From: Erythrobacter donghaensis
GTDB lineage: Bacteria; Pseudomonadota; Alphaproteobacteria; Sphingomonadales; Sphingomonadaceae
Direction of reading: 5' to 3'
Assembly (NCBI RefSeq): GCF_002155425.1
Contig: NZ_MUYG01000009.1
Span: forward strand, 186,001 to 250,000
Length of the DNA stretch: 64,000 bases
Shown here piece after piece: positions 8,118 through 17,567 of this stretch; the stretch's first letter is position 1; each line of letters opens with the position of its first letter. The position numbers were made by a program, and so were the translations under genes. The notes beneath the pieces are model-generated. The model ran no database searches and was not told the origin of the DNA. It was given only the letters and a program-made list of their open reading frames with translations.

Positions 8118-9404
8118 AAGACTGCCGAATTGCCCCAATTCCTTGGGATTGAGCCGCACGGTCAATCGCCGCATCGGGCCGTCCTCGCCAGTGCCGGCAT
8201 CATCCTCAGCCAGCACGTCGCCATGGGCGTGGAGCCAGGCGATCCGCCGCCCGTCGGACACTGGCAGCACAAAGCTGACCTCGCGCGCCGCGCCGGTGAG
8301 CAGGCGGGACAATTCGGCTTCGAGGTTGTCCACCCCCTCCCCCGTCACCGCCGAGACGATCACTGCCCCCTTCCCTTCGGCAGAATCACGCAATTCAACA
8401 AGGTTTTCAGAGGTTAGAAGGTCGCATTTGTTCCACACTTCGAGGATGGGAATGGCGCTCGTCCCGGTCTCGGCATCGACCACGTCGAGGTCGGCAAGCA
8501 CATCGAGCACCTGCTTTTTCTGCGCCGCGTGAGAAGGATTGGCCATGTCGCGCACATGGCAGATCACGTCGGCAGCGGTCACCTCTTCCAGCGTCGCGCG
8601 GAAGGCGGCCACCAGTTGCGTCGGCAGGTCGGAAATGAAGCCCACTGTGTCGGACAGGATCGCCTTTTCCACCCCCGGCAGCCGGATCGCGCGCATGGTC
8701 GGATCGAGGGTGGCGAAGAGCAGATCCTCGGCCATTACCGTCGCTCCGGTCAGGCGATTGAACAGCGTCGACTTGCCCGCATTGGTGTAGCCCACCAGCG
8801 CGACCACCGGCCAGGGCGCCCTGCCACGCCGGTCACGATGGAGCGCACGGGTCTTCTTGACCTGTTCCAACTCGCGCCGCAGCCGGCCCATCCGCTGGCG
8901 GATCATCCGGCGGTCGGCCTCGATCTGGGTTTCGCCCGGACCGCCGAGGAAGCCGAAGCCACCGCGCTGCCGCTCAAGGTGGGTCCAGCTGCGCACGAGG
9001 CGGCTCTGCTGGTAGTCGAGGTGCGCCAGTTCGACCTGCAGGCGCCCTTCCGCCGTCGCCGCGCGTTCGCCGAAAATCTCGAGAATCAGCCCGGTGCGGT
9101 CGATCACCTTGCGCTTCAGCCGGTCTTCCAGATTGCGCTGCTGGATCGGGGTCAGCGCCCCGTCGACGATCACGAGTTCGACCTCGTGCTGCTCGCACCA
9201 GATGCCGATATTCTCGACCTGGCCCGAGCCGAACAGCGTGTTGGGCTGCATCTGGCGCACCGGCAGCACCGCCGAATGGGCGATCACAACGCCGATCGCG
9301 AGCGCCAGCCCCTCGGCCTCGGCGAGCCGCTCAGCCGCGTCGAGATCGTAGCGCAGCGCGCGGATATCCGGGCACAGCACAAGCGCCCGCGCGCCGCGGG
9401 TCAC
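8112..9404 (-). CDS. hflX: Ribosome-associated GTPase
   Basis: A GTPase of about 430 residues that binds the 50S subunit and can split stalled or stressed ribosomes. The N-terminal HflX domain includes QMQPNTLFGSGQVE and a glycine-rich GGFGFLGGPGETQIE linker; the G domain has GYTNAGKST (G1), DTVGFISDLP (G3) and NKCD (G4). The start is uncertain: GTG at 9404 sits inside a GAGGAGG stretch, so there is no well-spaced ribosome-binding site for it, and a non-standard upstream codon (CTG near the hfq stop) is possible. It is last in the ntr-hfq operon. Confidence 0.9.
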   Translation of the reverse strand: MTRGARALVLCPDIRALRYDLDAAERLAEAEGLALAIGVVIAHSAVLPVRQMQPNTLFGSGQVENIGIWCEQHEVELVIVDGALTPIQQRNLEDRLKRKVIDRTGLILEIFGERAATAEGRLQVELAHLDYQQSRLVRSWTHLERQRGGFGFLGGPGETQIEADRRMIRQRMGRLRRELEQVKKTRALHRDRRGRAPWPVVALVGYTNAGKSTLFNRLTGATVMAEDLLFATLDPTMRAIRLPGVEKAILSDTVGFISDLPTQLVAAFRATLEEVTAADVICHVRDMANPSHAAQKKQVLDVLADLDVVDAETGTSAIPILEVWNKCDLLTSENLVELRDSAEGKGAVIVSAVTGEGVDNLEAELSRLLTGAAREVSFVLPVSDGRRIAWLHAHGDVLAEDDAGTGEDGPMRRLTVRLNPKELGQFGSLS

Positions 9405-9430
9405 CTCCTCGGCAAATTGGCTGTCAAAAC

Positions 9431-10015
9431 TCAGTCGTCGACCCCAAGTTCGTCACCTTCCCTGTCATCGACGCTGAGGTCGACCGGGCTGGCGGGCTGG
9501 ATGGTGGACACCGCGTGCTTATAGGCCAGTTGCACCGCGCCATCGCGTTCGAGCAGCATGCAGAACAGATCATAGGCGGCGATCCGGCCCTGCAGCATCA
9601 CGCCATTCACGAGGAACATCGTGACCTGCACATTGGCCTCGGCCACGCGGCTGAGGAACACGTCCTGCAACAGCTTCTGCTTCTTGCCGCCGGCCTGACT
9701 GCCGAACTGCGCCGGGTCGAGTGCTTGCCCCGGCATGATGGTGCTGATCGCGTGCTTGTAGACCAGCTGCGACTGGCCATCGCGGCGCAGCAGGATCGAG
9801 AAATTGTCAAACCAGGTGACGATGCCCTGCAGCTTCACCCCCTTCACCAGAAACATGGTGACGGGAATCTTGTTCTTGCGCAGCAGGTTGAGGAAAGCAT
9901 CCTGGAGATTGCCGCTCTGGCGGACCGGAGGCGATCCGGCTTCACCGCCACGCGGTTCGGCAGGCGCTGCGGCGCGTGCAACTGGACGGGGAGAGAGCGT
10001 TCGCCCGCTGGACAT
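9431..10015 (-). CDS. hfq: RNA chaperone Hfq, tandem two-domain form
   Basis: A 194-residue protein carrying two Hfq/Sm-fold units instead of one. Unit 1 runs from NLQDAFLN to YKHAISTI (about residues 37-95) and unit 2 from KLLQDVFL to YKHAVSTI (about 112-171); both have the Sm1-like segment xVTMFLVxGVxLQG and the Sm2 YKHA signature, which binds RNA 3' ends. Unit 1 begins with a basic, proline-rich N tail and unit 2 ends with an acidic tail. A ring might be built from three such chains. ATG at 10015 is seven bases after AAGGAGG, while the ATG two codons earlier is too close. The canonical position between ntrX and hflX confirms identity. Confidence 0.93.
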   Translation of the reverse strand: MSSGRTLSPRPVARAAAPAEPRGGEAGSPPVRQSGNLQDAFLNLLRKNKIPVTMFLVKGVKLQGIVTWFDNFSILLRRDGQSQLVYKHAISTIMPGQALDPAQFGSQAGGKKQKLLQDVFLSRVAEANVQVTMFLVNGVMLQGRIAAYDLFCMLLERDGAVQLAYKHAVSTIQPASPVDLSVDDREGDELGVDD

Positions 10016-10080
10016 GGTCATGCCTCCTTGTTCTTGGCGGCCGATCATCCGGTCCGCAGGTAGCAGGCCACCGAAAAAAT

Positions 10081-10160
10081 GGTGCACGGGACCTTACCTG
10101 CACCATAATGGCGCTTTGCCTGCCCCGCGACAAGGCTTGATTTCATGCAAATTTTTGCAT
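10081..10160. repeat. Two inverted repeats in the hfq upstream region
   Basis: The 160-bp gap between ntrX and hfq contains GGTGCA/TGCACC (10081-10086 with 10099-10104) and ATGCAAA/TTTGCAT (10145-10160). The second is AT-rich and almost perfectly symmetrical, and could be an operator or part of an hfq promoter region. Neither has the T tract of an intrinsic terminator on the minus strand. Confidence 0.4.
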
Positions 10161-10175
10161 TGCAATATTCGCGGC

Positions 10176-11558
10176 TTAATCTTCCTCGTCGCGGCGGTCG
10201 GCCATGCCGAGCAGCTTCAGCTTACGGTGCAGCGCCGAGCGTTCCATGCCGATGAACGCCGCTGTTTTGGAGATATTGCCAGAAAAGCGGCGGATCTGGA
10301 TCGCCAGATATTCGCGCTCGAAGCTGATCCGCGCCTCGCGCAGCGGCACGCCCATGATCGCCGAGAGGCTGTCGCTCGCCAGCCCGATCTGCCCGCCGAT
10401 GATCTCGGGTGGCAGCATGTCGGGCTCGACCGTATTGAGCTTTTCGCGCGGGGTCATGATGATCGTGCGTTCGACCACGTTGCGCAGCTGGCGGACATTG
10501 CCCGGCCAGTCATAGGCCTGCAGCGCGGCCATCGCCTCGCTCGAGATATCGGGCGGAGCGAGGCCCTGATCGTTGGAATAGCGGGTGAAGAAATGCTCGG
10601 CCAGCGCGGGGATATCCTCGCGCCGCTGCGACAGGGCGGGCAACACCACCGGCACCACGTTGAGGCGGTAGAACAGGTCTTCGCGGAAGCGTTTCTCCGC
10701 CATTTCGACGGTCAGATCGCGGGTTGTCGACGACACCACGCGCACATCGACCCCGATCTGGCGCGTGCCGCCCACGCGCACGAAGCTCTGATCGGTCAGC
10801 ACCCGCAGGATGCGCGCCTGGGTCGAGAGCGGCATGTCGGCGATCTCGTCGAGGTACAGCGTGCCGCCATCGGCAAGCTCCAGCAGGCCGGGGCGCACCT
10901 GCTTGCCGTTCTGCTCCTCGCCGAACAGCTCCTGTTCGAAGCGCTCGGGGGTGATGCGCGCGGAATTGACCAGCACGAAGGCCCCATTGGCCCGGGTGCT
11001 CCAGGCGTGAAGCAGGCGCGCGGCAACTTCCTTTCCGGCACCCGGAGGGCCGGAAATCAGCACGCGGCTGCCGGTGCTCGCCACCCGCTTCAGCGTCGCG
11101 CGCACGGCGTTGATGGCGGGCGAATTGCCGGTGAATTCGGCGCTGCCCCAGCTACCTTCGCGAAGCCGTGAATTCTCGCGCCGTAGCCGCTCGGTCTCGG
11201 TCGCGCGTTCGACCAGCAGCAGCAGGCGCTCGGCCTCGAAGGGCTTTTCGATGAAGTCCATCGCCCCGCGCCCCACCGCGGCGACGGCGGTGTCGATATT
11301 GCCGTGGCCGGAGAAGATGATCACCGGCAGGTTCGGCTCGCGCGTCTTGATCGCGTCGAGCAGTTCCAGCCCGTCCATCTGGCTACCGTGAAGCCACACA
11401 TCGAGCAGCACCAGCGACGGACGGCGTTCGTCGATCGCGGCAAGTGCCTCGGTGCTGTCGGCGGCGGTGCGGCAGGCATAGCCTTCATCGCCGAGCACGC
11501 CGGCGACCAGCTCGCGGATATCGCGTTCATCGTCGACGATCAGGATTTCGAGCGCCAT
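10176..11558 (-). CDS. ntrX: Response regulator NtrX
   Basis: A 460-residue regulator: receiver domain (residues 1-120, DDE acidic pair, phosphoacceptor aspartate in LVLLDVW), AAA+ domain (SGPPGAGKE Walker A, GGTLYLDEIADMP Walker B) and a C-terminal Fis-type helix-turn-helix (SKTAAFIGMERSALHRKL). It partners NtrY in control of nitrogen, envelope or redox functions. The GAFTGA loop needed to contact sigma-54 is replaced by FGEEQNGKQ, as in other NtrX proteins, so it probably does not activate sigma-54 promoters. ATG at 11558 opens directly at the receiver domain. Confidence 0.93.
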   Translation of the reverse strand: MALEILIVDDERDIRELVAGVLGDEGYACRTAADSTEALAAIDERRPSLVLLDVWLHGSQMDGLELLDAIKTREPNLPVIIFSGHGNIDTAVAAVGRGAMDFIEKPFEAERLLLLVERATETERLRRENSRLREGSWGSAEFTGNSPAINAVRATLKRVASTGSRVLISGPPGAGKEVAARLLHAWSTRANGAFVLVNSARITPERFEQELFGEEQNGKQVRPGLLELADGGTLYLDEIADMPLSTQARILRVLTDQSFVRVGGTRQIGVDVRVVSSTTRDLTVEMAEKRFREDLFYRLNVVPVVLPALSQRREDIPALAEHFFTRYSNDQGLAPPDISSEAMAALQAYDWPGNVRQLRNVVERTIIMTPREKLNTVEPDMLPPEIIGGQIGLASDSLSAIMGVPLREARISFEREYLAIQIRRFSGNISKTAAFIGMERSALHRKLKLLGMADRRDEED

Positions 11559-11604
11559 GGGCTTCGTCCTTCGGTTGCAGGTGTATGGGGGAGCGAAGCG
11601 GCGA

Positions 11605-13830
11605 TCATGCGCCGCCTTCGACAGGTTCGGGATTGCGGGCAAAGCGCAAGGTCACCCGGGTGCCGCCGCTGGGGGTGCTGGCAAAGCTCATGTCGCCGCC
11701 GTGCTCGTCAACGATCTTGTTGACGATGGCGAGGCCAAGGCCGGTGCCCTTTTCGCGGGTGGTCATATAGGGTTCGGTGATCCGCTCACGGTCAGCTGGA
11801 AGGCCAATGCCGTTGTCTTCGATGGTGATGACGATCGCCTCGCCCGCATCGCGCATCGCGACCGCGATTTCGCCGGCATAGGCGCCCTTCGCCTCGGCCG
11901 CACGTGCTTCCACCGCCTCGACCGCGTTCTTGAGGACATTGGTCATCGCCTGCCCGAACTGGTGGCGGTCGCAGCGCACCTCACGGTCGATCAGCTCCGA
12001 TGACGCGACGCTGAAGGCGATGCCGGAATGGGCAACTTCCTGCAGGAACACCGCCTGCCGGACGAGATCGAGCGCATCCTCGTGGCGGAACACCGGCTTG
12101 GGCAGGCGCGCGAAGCTGGAGAACTCGTCGACCATCTTCCTGAGGTCCCCGACCTGGCGGACGATGGTGCTGGTCAGCTCGTCGAACAGATCGCGGTCTT
12201 CGTCGCCCACCTGGGTGCGATAGCGGCGCTTCAACCGCTCTGTGGCGAGCTGGATCGGGGTGAGCGGGTTCTTGATCTCGTGCGCGATGCGGCGGGCGAC
12301 ATCGGACCATGCGGCCTGCCGCTGATCGAGTAGCTGCCGGGTGATATCCTCGAAGGTGATCACGTGCCCGCCGCCGGTGCCCGGCGCGATCTTGACCGCG
12401 AGCGTCAGGAGCTCGGTGCCCTTCGCGTGGCTGATGATCGCGCGCTCCTTGCCCTCGGCGATCATGCGGGTGAGTTCGGGCGAAAGCACGTCGAGCGAGC
12501 GGCCGATCATGCTCGCGTCGCCATCGGGGGTGAGCAGCGCCTGCGCCGAGGAATTCATCAGCGTCACGCAGGCTTCGGCATCGACCGACACAACGCCGGC
12601 GGTGACGGATTCGAGCACGGCTTCGGTGAAGGCGCGGCGGTCGTCGATCTGGCGGTTGGCGCTGACCAGCGCCTGCGTCTGCTTTTCGAGCTGCGCGGTC
12701 ATGCGGTTGAAGGCGCGGTTGAGGAGGCCGATCTCGTCCGCCCCGGTGCGCCCATCGAGCCGGAGCGCGAAGTTGCCCTGCCCTACCTTGCGCGCCGCAC
12801 CCACAAGGGCCGTCAGCGGTTCGACCTGCCGGTCGGCAAACCGCAGCGCGAACCAGATCGCGAGGCCCACCAGCAGGAGGCTCACGAGAACCAGCGCAAT
12901 GTTGAAGCGCAGCTGCAAGGTGCGAGCGCTCCCAGTCAGGCGCTCATAGGCGGTTACGATCGATTGCGCTCTCGACCACGAATTGAACATAGTCTCCTCG
13001 GTGGTGCGGGCGCTGTAGAGATAAACGCCCGACTGCGCGTCGATCGGCACCAGCGCCTCGATCCGTTCGGGGCTGCCGACGACCACCGCAGACTCACCGC
13101 TATCGAGCCGGGTCAGGGCCTTGCGGCTGAACTGGAGGTGGTCGGTGTCCTTCGGCAGGTTGTAGGCCACTGCCGTGCGGAACGTGCTGTCGGGCATCCG
13201 CTGCAGGATCGCGCTTTCCGAGATTTCGCGGCCCTGGGCCTGGTAGGCGTAGAAATCCGGGAAGTCGGGATCGGTGATCGGCACCCGCGCTAGCGTCTCG
13301 CGCATGTCGGTCGCCATGATGACGGAGTTCTGTTCGACGTTGCGCTGATTGGCGTCGTAATAATTCTGCGCCAGCGCGTTGGCGTTTTCCATCAGCCCGC
13401 GCGACTGGTCGGAGAACCAGAAGTCGACCCCGGTGCCGAACAGGAAGGCGGCAAAGCCCGCCACCAGCAGCGTTGGGAGCGCGGCGACCATCGAGAAGAA
13501 GAACACCAGGCGCACGTGCAGCCGCGCGGTGCTTCCCGCGGCGCGGCGCAGTGCGAGACGCCGGCCGATCAGCACCAGCAACGCCATTGCCGGGACCAGT
13601 GTCGCCATCAGCAAAACCGACACCTGCATCGTCGGCAGCAGGTCATCGGTCTCGCCCGAGCGGCTGAAGGCCGACCAAGTCGCCGCCACCGCCGCCAGCA
13701 AGGCCACCACGGCGATGCCTTCAAGCCAAAGGAAGATGTTGGCCCGCCGCGCAGCTATCAGAGTTCGCCGCCACCAGCGCGGTGACTGGCGAGGCGTCAG
13801 GCCGGTTGTTGGAAGCGGGGGGCTGGCCAT
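11605..13830 (-). CDS. ntrY: Sensor histidine kinase NtrY
   Basis: A 741-residue membrane kinase. Three N-terminal hydrophobic helices (residues about 25-110) precede a long extracytoplasmic segment, then another helix around residue 300, HAMP, PAS (near ITFEDITRQLL) and the catalytic part. The phosphorylated histidine lies in RRIAHEIKNPLTPIQ; ATP-binding boxes are NVLKNAVEAVE, EDNGIGLP and KGTGLGLAIV. It should phosphorylate NtrX, encoded 46 bases downstream. ATG at 13830 is preferred over 13860. A 113-bp gap to ntrC allows a separate promoter. Confidence 0.92.
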   Translation of the reverse strand: MASPPLPTTGLTPRQSPRWWRRTLIAARRANIFLWLEGIAVVALLAAVAATWSAFSRSGETDDLLPTMQVSVLLMATLVPAMALLVLIGRRLALRRAAGSTARLHVRLVFFFSMVAALPTLLVAGFAAFLFGTGVDFWFSDQSRGLMENANALAQNYYDANQRNVEQNSVIMATDMRETLARVPITDPDFPDFYAYQAQGREISESAILQRMPDSTFRTAVAYNLPKDTDHLQFSRKALTRLDSGESAVVVGSPERIEALVPIDAQSGVYLYSARTTEETMFNSWSRAQSIVTAYERLTGSARTLQLRFNIALVLVSLLLVGLAIWFALRFADRQVEPLTALVGAARKVGQGNFALRLDGRTGADEIGLLNRAFNRMTAQLEKQTQALVSANRQIDDRRAFTEAVLESVTAGVVSVDAEACVTLMNSSAQALLTPDGDASMIGRSLDVLSPELTRMIAEGKERAIISHAKGTELLTLAVKIAPGTGGGHVITFEDITRQLLDQRQAAWSDVARRIAHEIKNPLTPIQLATERLKRRYRTQVGDEDRDLFDELTSTIVRQVGDLRKMVDEFSSFARLPKPVFRHEDALDLVRQAVFLQEVAHSGIAFSVASSELIDREVRCDRHQFGQAMTNVLKNAVEAVEARAAEAKGAYAGEIAVAMRDAGEAIVITIEDNGIGLPADRERITEPYMTTREKGTGLGLAIVNKIVDEHGGDMSFASTPSGGTRVTLRFARNPEPVEGGA

Positions 13831-13943
13831 CGTTGCCGCTTTACAACAATGGTGTGGCAAATATGCAAGTCCCTTCTGGGGCTCGCCCGCAAGCCTGCGC
13901 CGTCACGTGCCCGGCGTGCGACAGGCCGGAGCACGCTGGCGCC

Positions 13944-15386
13944 TCAGTTCGTCGTGAACCGGTCAGGCTCGAGCCCGAGCTCGCCGATCCGCTTTCGCAG
14001 CGTGTTGCGATTGATCCCCAGCAATTGCGCGGCGCGCAGTTGGTTGCCGCCGGTCCGCCCGAGCGCATATTCGATCAGCGGTTTCTCGAAGGCGGCGAGC
14101 GCGCGGTGATAGACCATTCCGGGCGGCGGGCTTTCCGCCGCCAGCCACTGCGCCAGCGCTCCGCCGAAGCCGCCCTGCCCCTCACCCTGCGGCACCAGCG
14201 CAGGCGTGACCTCCGGGCCGATGATGTCGGTGACGGCGGCGGCGTCGATCCGCTCCTCGCGCGCCATCAGCGCGAGGCGATAGACCACGTTGCGCAGCTC
14301 GCGCACATTGCCACGCCAGTTGCGCGCTTCGAGCTGCTCGATCCCGTCGGGGCTGAGCATCCGGCGCGGCAGGCCATCCTCGGCGGCGAGGATCAGGAAA
14401 TGCTGCGCGAGCGCGGCAATATCCTCGCGACGCTCACGCAAGGGCGGCAACACGATCGGCACGACGTTGAGGCGGTAGAACAGATCCTCGCGGAAGGTGC
14501 CCGCGGCGATCATGGGGGTGAGATCGCGGTTGGTGGCAGCGATGATGCGGACATTGACCGCAATCTCCTGCCGCCCGCCGACGCGCCGGATGCGCCCCGA
14601 TTGCAGCGCGCGCAGCAGCCGGGTCTGCGCCTCGGCCGGCATGTCGCCGATCTCGTCGAGAAACAGCGTGCCGCCATTGGCCTGTTCGAACTTGCCGATC
14701 GCCTGCGCGATGGCCCCGGTGAAAGCGCCTTTCTCGTGCCCGAACAGCTCGCTTTCGACCAGATCGGCGGGAATCGCGGCGGTGTTCACCGCCACGAAGG
14801 GCCCGGTGCGGCGATTGCCAAGCTCGTGGATCGCCTCGGCCACCAGCTCCTTGCCGGTGCCGCTTTCGCCGGTGACGAGAACCGTCAAGTCATTGCGCAA
14901 GACCCGCGTAATCATGCGGTACACGCCTTGCATCGCCGGGCTGCGACCGACCAACGGCATCTTCTCGCTTTCCCCGCCAGTGGCAGGGCCACCCTGCTCC
15001 TCGGCATTCGCGGCGCGAAGGCCCGCCGCCTGCCTCACCGCGTGCACCAGCTCGTCGAGATCGAAGGGCTTGGGAAAATATTCGAAGGCGTCGCTCTCGC
15101 TCGCCCGCACCGCGGTATCGAGCGTGTTCTGCGCCGACAGCACGATCACCGGCATGTCCGGCGCGCGCTCACGTACGGCGGCAAGGCTGGCGAGGCCATC
15201 GCCATCCTCAAGGATCACGTCGGTCAGCATCACACCAAAACTGCGCTGATCCAGCTGCTTGTCGCGCGCGGCGATGCTGGTGCAGTGGGCGATGGCAAAG
15301 CCTTCATCTTCCAGCGCGGCGATGATCACCGTGGCGATTGCGGCGTCATCCTCGACCAGCAGGATCGGACGGCTTGTGGGCATCAT
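13944..15386 (-). CDS. ntrC: Nitrogen regulation response regulator NtrC
   Basis: A 480-residue sigma-54 activator. It has the receiver domain with phosphoacceptor aspartate in MLTDVILEDG, an AAA+ domain with GESGTGKE, an intact sigma-54 contact loop GAFTGA in LFGHEKGAFTGAI, GGTLFLDEIGDMP, and a Fis-type helix-turn-helix at the C terminus (RAAQLLGINRNTLRKRI). The intact loop separates it from NtrX in the same operon. Its ATG overlaps the ntrB stop (ATGA), so kinase and regulator are translationally coupled. Confidence 0.94.
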   Translation of the reverse strand: MMPTSRPILLVEDDAAIATVIIAALEDEGFAIAHCTSIAARDKQLDQRSFGVMLTDVILEDGDGLASLAAVRERAPDMPVIVLSAQNTLDTAVRASESDAFEYFPKPFDLDELVHAVRQAAGLRAANAEEQGGPATGGESEKMPLVGRSPAMQGVYRMITRVLRNDLTVLVTGESGTGKELVAEAIHELGNRRTGPFVAVNTAAIPADLVESELFGHEKGAFTGAIAQAIGKFEQANGGTLFLDEIGDMPAEAQTRLLRALQSGRIRRVGGRQEIAVNVRIIAATNRDLTPMIAAGTFREDLFYRLNVVPIVLPPLRERREDIAALAQHFLILAAEDGLPRRMLSPDGIEQLEARNWRGNVRELRNVVYRLALMAREERIDAAAVTDIIGPEVTPALVPQGEGQGGFGGALAQWLAAESPPPGMVYHRALAAFEKPLIEYALGRTGGNQLRAAQLLGINRNTLRKRIGELGLEPDRFTTN

Positions 15387-16477
15387 CAATCCTGCGCCTG
15401 TGGCAGATGCAGGCGGAAATGGGTCAGCCCGGTGCGCGCATCGCGATCATGGCTGACATTGCCATTCATGTCGCGCACCAGTTTCCTCACCAGAGAAAGG
15501 CCGAGGCCCTGCCCGGATGGCTTGGACGAGACAAAGGGTTCGAAGACATGCCCCTGCAAGGCCGGATCGATTCCGGGGCCATTGTCGGAAATGGTGATCT
15601 CGATCGGCAGCGGCACCGCGCGCCCGTTGCGGATCGCGCTGAATGCGAGCCCGCTGACGAAGCGGGTCTGAACGATGATCTCCCCGCCCCCGCCCTTGCC
15701 CAGCGCCGCGTCGCGGGCGTTGGAGATGAGGTTGATCAGCATCTGTTCCAGCGCATCGCGATTGGCCAGCACCGGTGGGAGCGAGGGGTCGAATTCCTCG
15801 CGGATCTCGACCTCGCCATGGGCGCCATTCGCCGCGCGCATGGTGGCGACGGCGGCACGGATCGCCTCGTGCGGATTGCAGGCCTCGACCGGTCCGGTGC
15901 GGGTACTGCCGAGCTGCTGCATCCGGTCGATCAGCCGGGCGATGCGATCGACCTCGTCGGTGATCATACGGGCAAGCTTCTTGTCGGCATGGGGCAGCTT
16001 GCGCGCCGCCAGCTGCGCCGCCCCGCGGATCGCGGCGAGCGGGTTCTTGATTTCGTGCGCCAGCACCGCAGGGGCCCCCAGCATCGCCTCGCCCCCGCCG
16101 GGATGGGCCGCCTCGTCATGGCCGATTTGCGATAGCGTCACGACCTGCCAGCCGGGATAGCCACCAAGCGGCGAGGCGGTGAGGTTGATGCGGATCTCGG
16201 ACTCGCCAACGCGGATCGCCAGATCTCGCGCCACGAGTGCCTCTTCGCCCGCAAGCAAGCGCGCCTCGACCCGCGGATCGAGCGGGCCGACCCGATCGGT
16301 CAGCCGCGTGCCGATCAAGCGGCTGCCGCTGGTGCCGAGCAGGTCTTCGGCGGCGTGGTTGACCTCGGCGATCAGGCCCTCGGCATCGAGCAGCACCACG
16401 GCGAAGATCAGGCCCGAAAGCTGCGCGCGCGCATCGGGGCGCGCGGTGCCTTGCGGCTCTGCCGGAATGCTGGCCAC
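15386..16477 (-). CDS. ntrB: Nitrogen regulation sensor kinase NtrB
   Basis: A 363-residue soluble histidine kinase that phosphorylates or dephosphorylates NtrC according to PII signals. It has an N-terminal PAS domain (residues about 15-125), then the histidine box VLAHEIKNPLAAIRG, N box NLISNARDAA, G1 DNGPGIDP and G2 GQGLGLSLV. There are no transmembrane segments. The GTG start lies two bases after the dusB stop. Neighbours on both sides match the conserved nifR3-ntrBC order. Confidence 0.94.
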   Translation of the reverse strand: MASIPAEPQGTARPDARAQLSGLIFAVVLLDAEGLIAEVNHAAEDLLGTSGSRLIGTRLTDRVGPLDPRVEARLLAGEEALVARDLAIRVGESEIRINLTASPLGGYPGWQVVTLSQIGHDEAAHPGGGEAMLGAPAVLAHEIKNPLAAIRGAAQLAARKLPHADKKLARMITDEVDRIARLIDRMQQLGSTRTGPVEACNPHEAIRAAVATMRAANGAHGEVEIREEFDPSLPPVLANRDALEQMLINLISNARDAALGKGGGGEIIVQTRFVSGLAFSAIRNGRAVPLPIEITISDNGPGIDPALQGHVFEPFVSSKPSGQGLGLSLVRKLVRDMNGNVSHDRDARTGLTHFRLHLPQAQD

Positions 16478-16479
16478 GC

Positions 16480-17496
16480 TCAGGCGGCCTGTTGCATCAG
16501 GAACGGGGTGTAGAACCGCTCGATCTCGCCGAGCACCTGATCGGCATCGTCAATGAAGTTCGCCATGTTGCGGAACTCGGCCGAGCCGTGGAGCCCCTTA
16601 GTGTACCAGCCAAGATGCTTCCTCGCCATCTTCACGCCGGTGTCGCGTCCATAGTGGTCGAGCATCCGGTGATAGTGTTCGACGACGAGGGCATATTGCT
16701 CCTCCATCCCGGGCGCCGCACGCGCTTCGCCGGTGCGCCACCAATGCATCACCTGCCCTAGCAGCCACGGCTTGCCATAGGCCCCGCGCCCGATCATCAG
16801 CCCGTCCGCGCCCGACTGCTCGAGCGCCTTGGACGCGTCTTCGATCGCGCAGATATCGCCGTTGACGATGACGGGGATGTTCACTGCCTCCTTGACCTTG
16901 CGGATGAAGGCCCAGTCGGCGCTGCCCTTGTACATCTGGTTGCGGGTGCGACCGTGAACCGTGATCATCTGCACGCCGATATCCTCGGCCATGCGCGCAA
17001 GCTCGGGGGCGTTGAGGCTGTTGTGATCCCAGCCCATCCGCATCTTGACGGTGACCGGCACCTTCACCGCTTTGACCGTCGCTTCCATCAGGCGCACAGC
17101 CAGCGGCACCTCGCGCATCAGCGCCGAGCCTGCCAGTTGGCCGACGACCTTGCGCACCGGGCAGCCGAAATTGATGTCGATGATCGCCGCGCCGTTGCCT
17201 TCCTGAATCTTCGCCGCCTCGGCCATGCTGGCGGGATCGCAGCCGACCAGCTGCATCGAGACCGGCTCCTCGATCCGGTCCCAGGCGGTCTTCTGCGTGC
17301 TGACGCGGGTTTCGCGGATCGCCGCCTCGCTCGCCACCATCTCTGTGACGTTGAGGCCCGAGCCATAGCGGCGCACCAGCGTACGGAACGGCATGTCGGT
17401 CACCCCGGTCATCGGCGCGAGCACGACGGGCTCGGCGATGGTGACCGGGCCGATCGCGATCGGCTTCAGGGCCGGTGGAGGGGGAAGCGTGGTCAT
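16480..17496 (-). CDS. dusB: tRNA-dihydrouridine synthase DusB
   Basis: A 338-residue FMN-dependent enzyme that reduces uridine to dihydrouridine in tRNA D loops. LAPMTGVTD near the N terminus, [10 protein letters not shown] with the catalytic cysteine, VKMRMGWD and [15 protein letters not shown] match the Dus family. It is first of the operon formerly called nifR3-ntrB-ntrC. A 71-bp divergent region separates it from ispDF and probably holds promoters for both. The ATG at 17496 gives the normal length. Confidence 0.93.
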   Translation of the reverse strand: MTTLPPPPALKPIAIGPVTIAEPVVLAPMTGVTDMPFRTLVRRYGSGLNVTEMVASEAAIRETRVSTQKTAWDRIEEPVSMQLVGCDPASMAEAAKIQEGNGAAIIDINFGCPVRKVVGQLAGSALMREVPLAVRLMEATVKAVKVPVTVKMRMGWDHNSLNAPELARMAEDIGVQMITVHGRTRNQMYKGSADWAFIRKVKEAVNIPVIVNGDICAIEDASKALEQSGADGLMIGRGAYGKPWLLGQVMHWWRTGEARAAPGMEEQYALVVEHYHRMLDHYGRDTGVKMARKHLGWYTKGLHGSAEFRNMANFIDDADQVLGEIERFYTPFLMQQAA

Positions 17497-17567
17497 GGGA
17501 GCAGGTGTTGCCTAAAATATGGGCAGGCGCATAGTGGATTGCCCAAAGCCCGTCCAGTGCCTAAGCG

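Noticed and set aside
13782..15671. 629-codon plus-strand frame across ntrC
   Set aside because: ntrC on the minus strand has all motifs of its family; this frame has none and crosses into ntrB.
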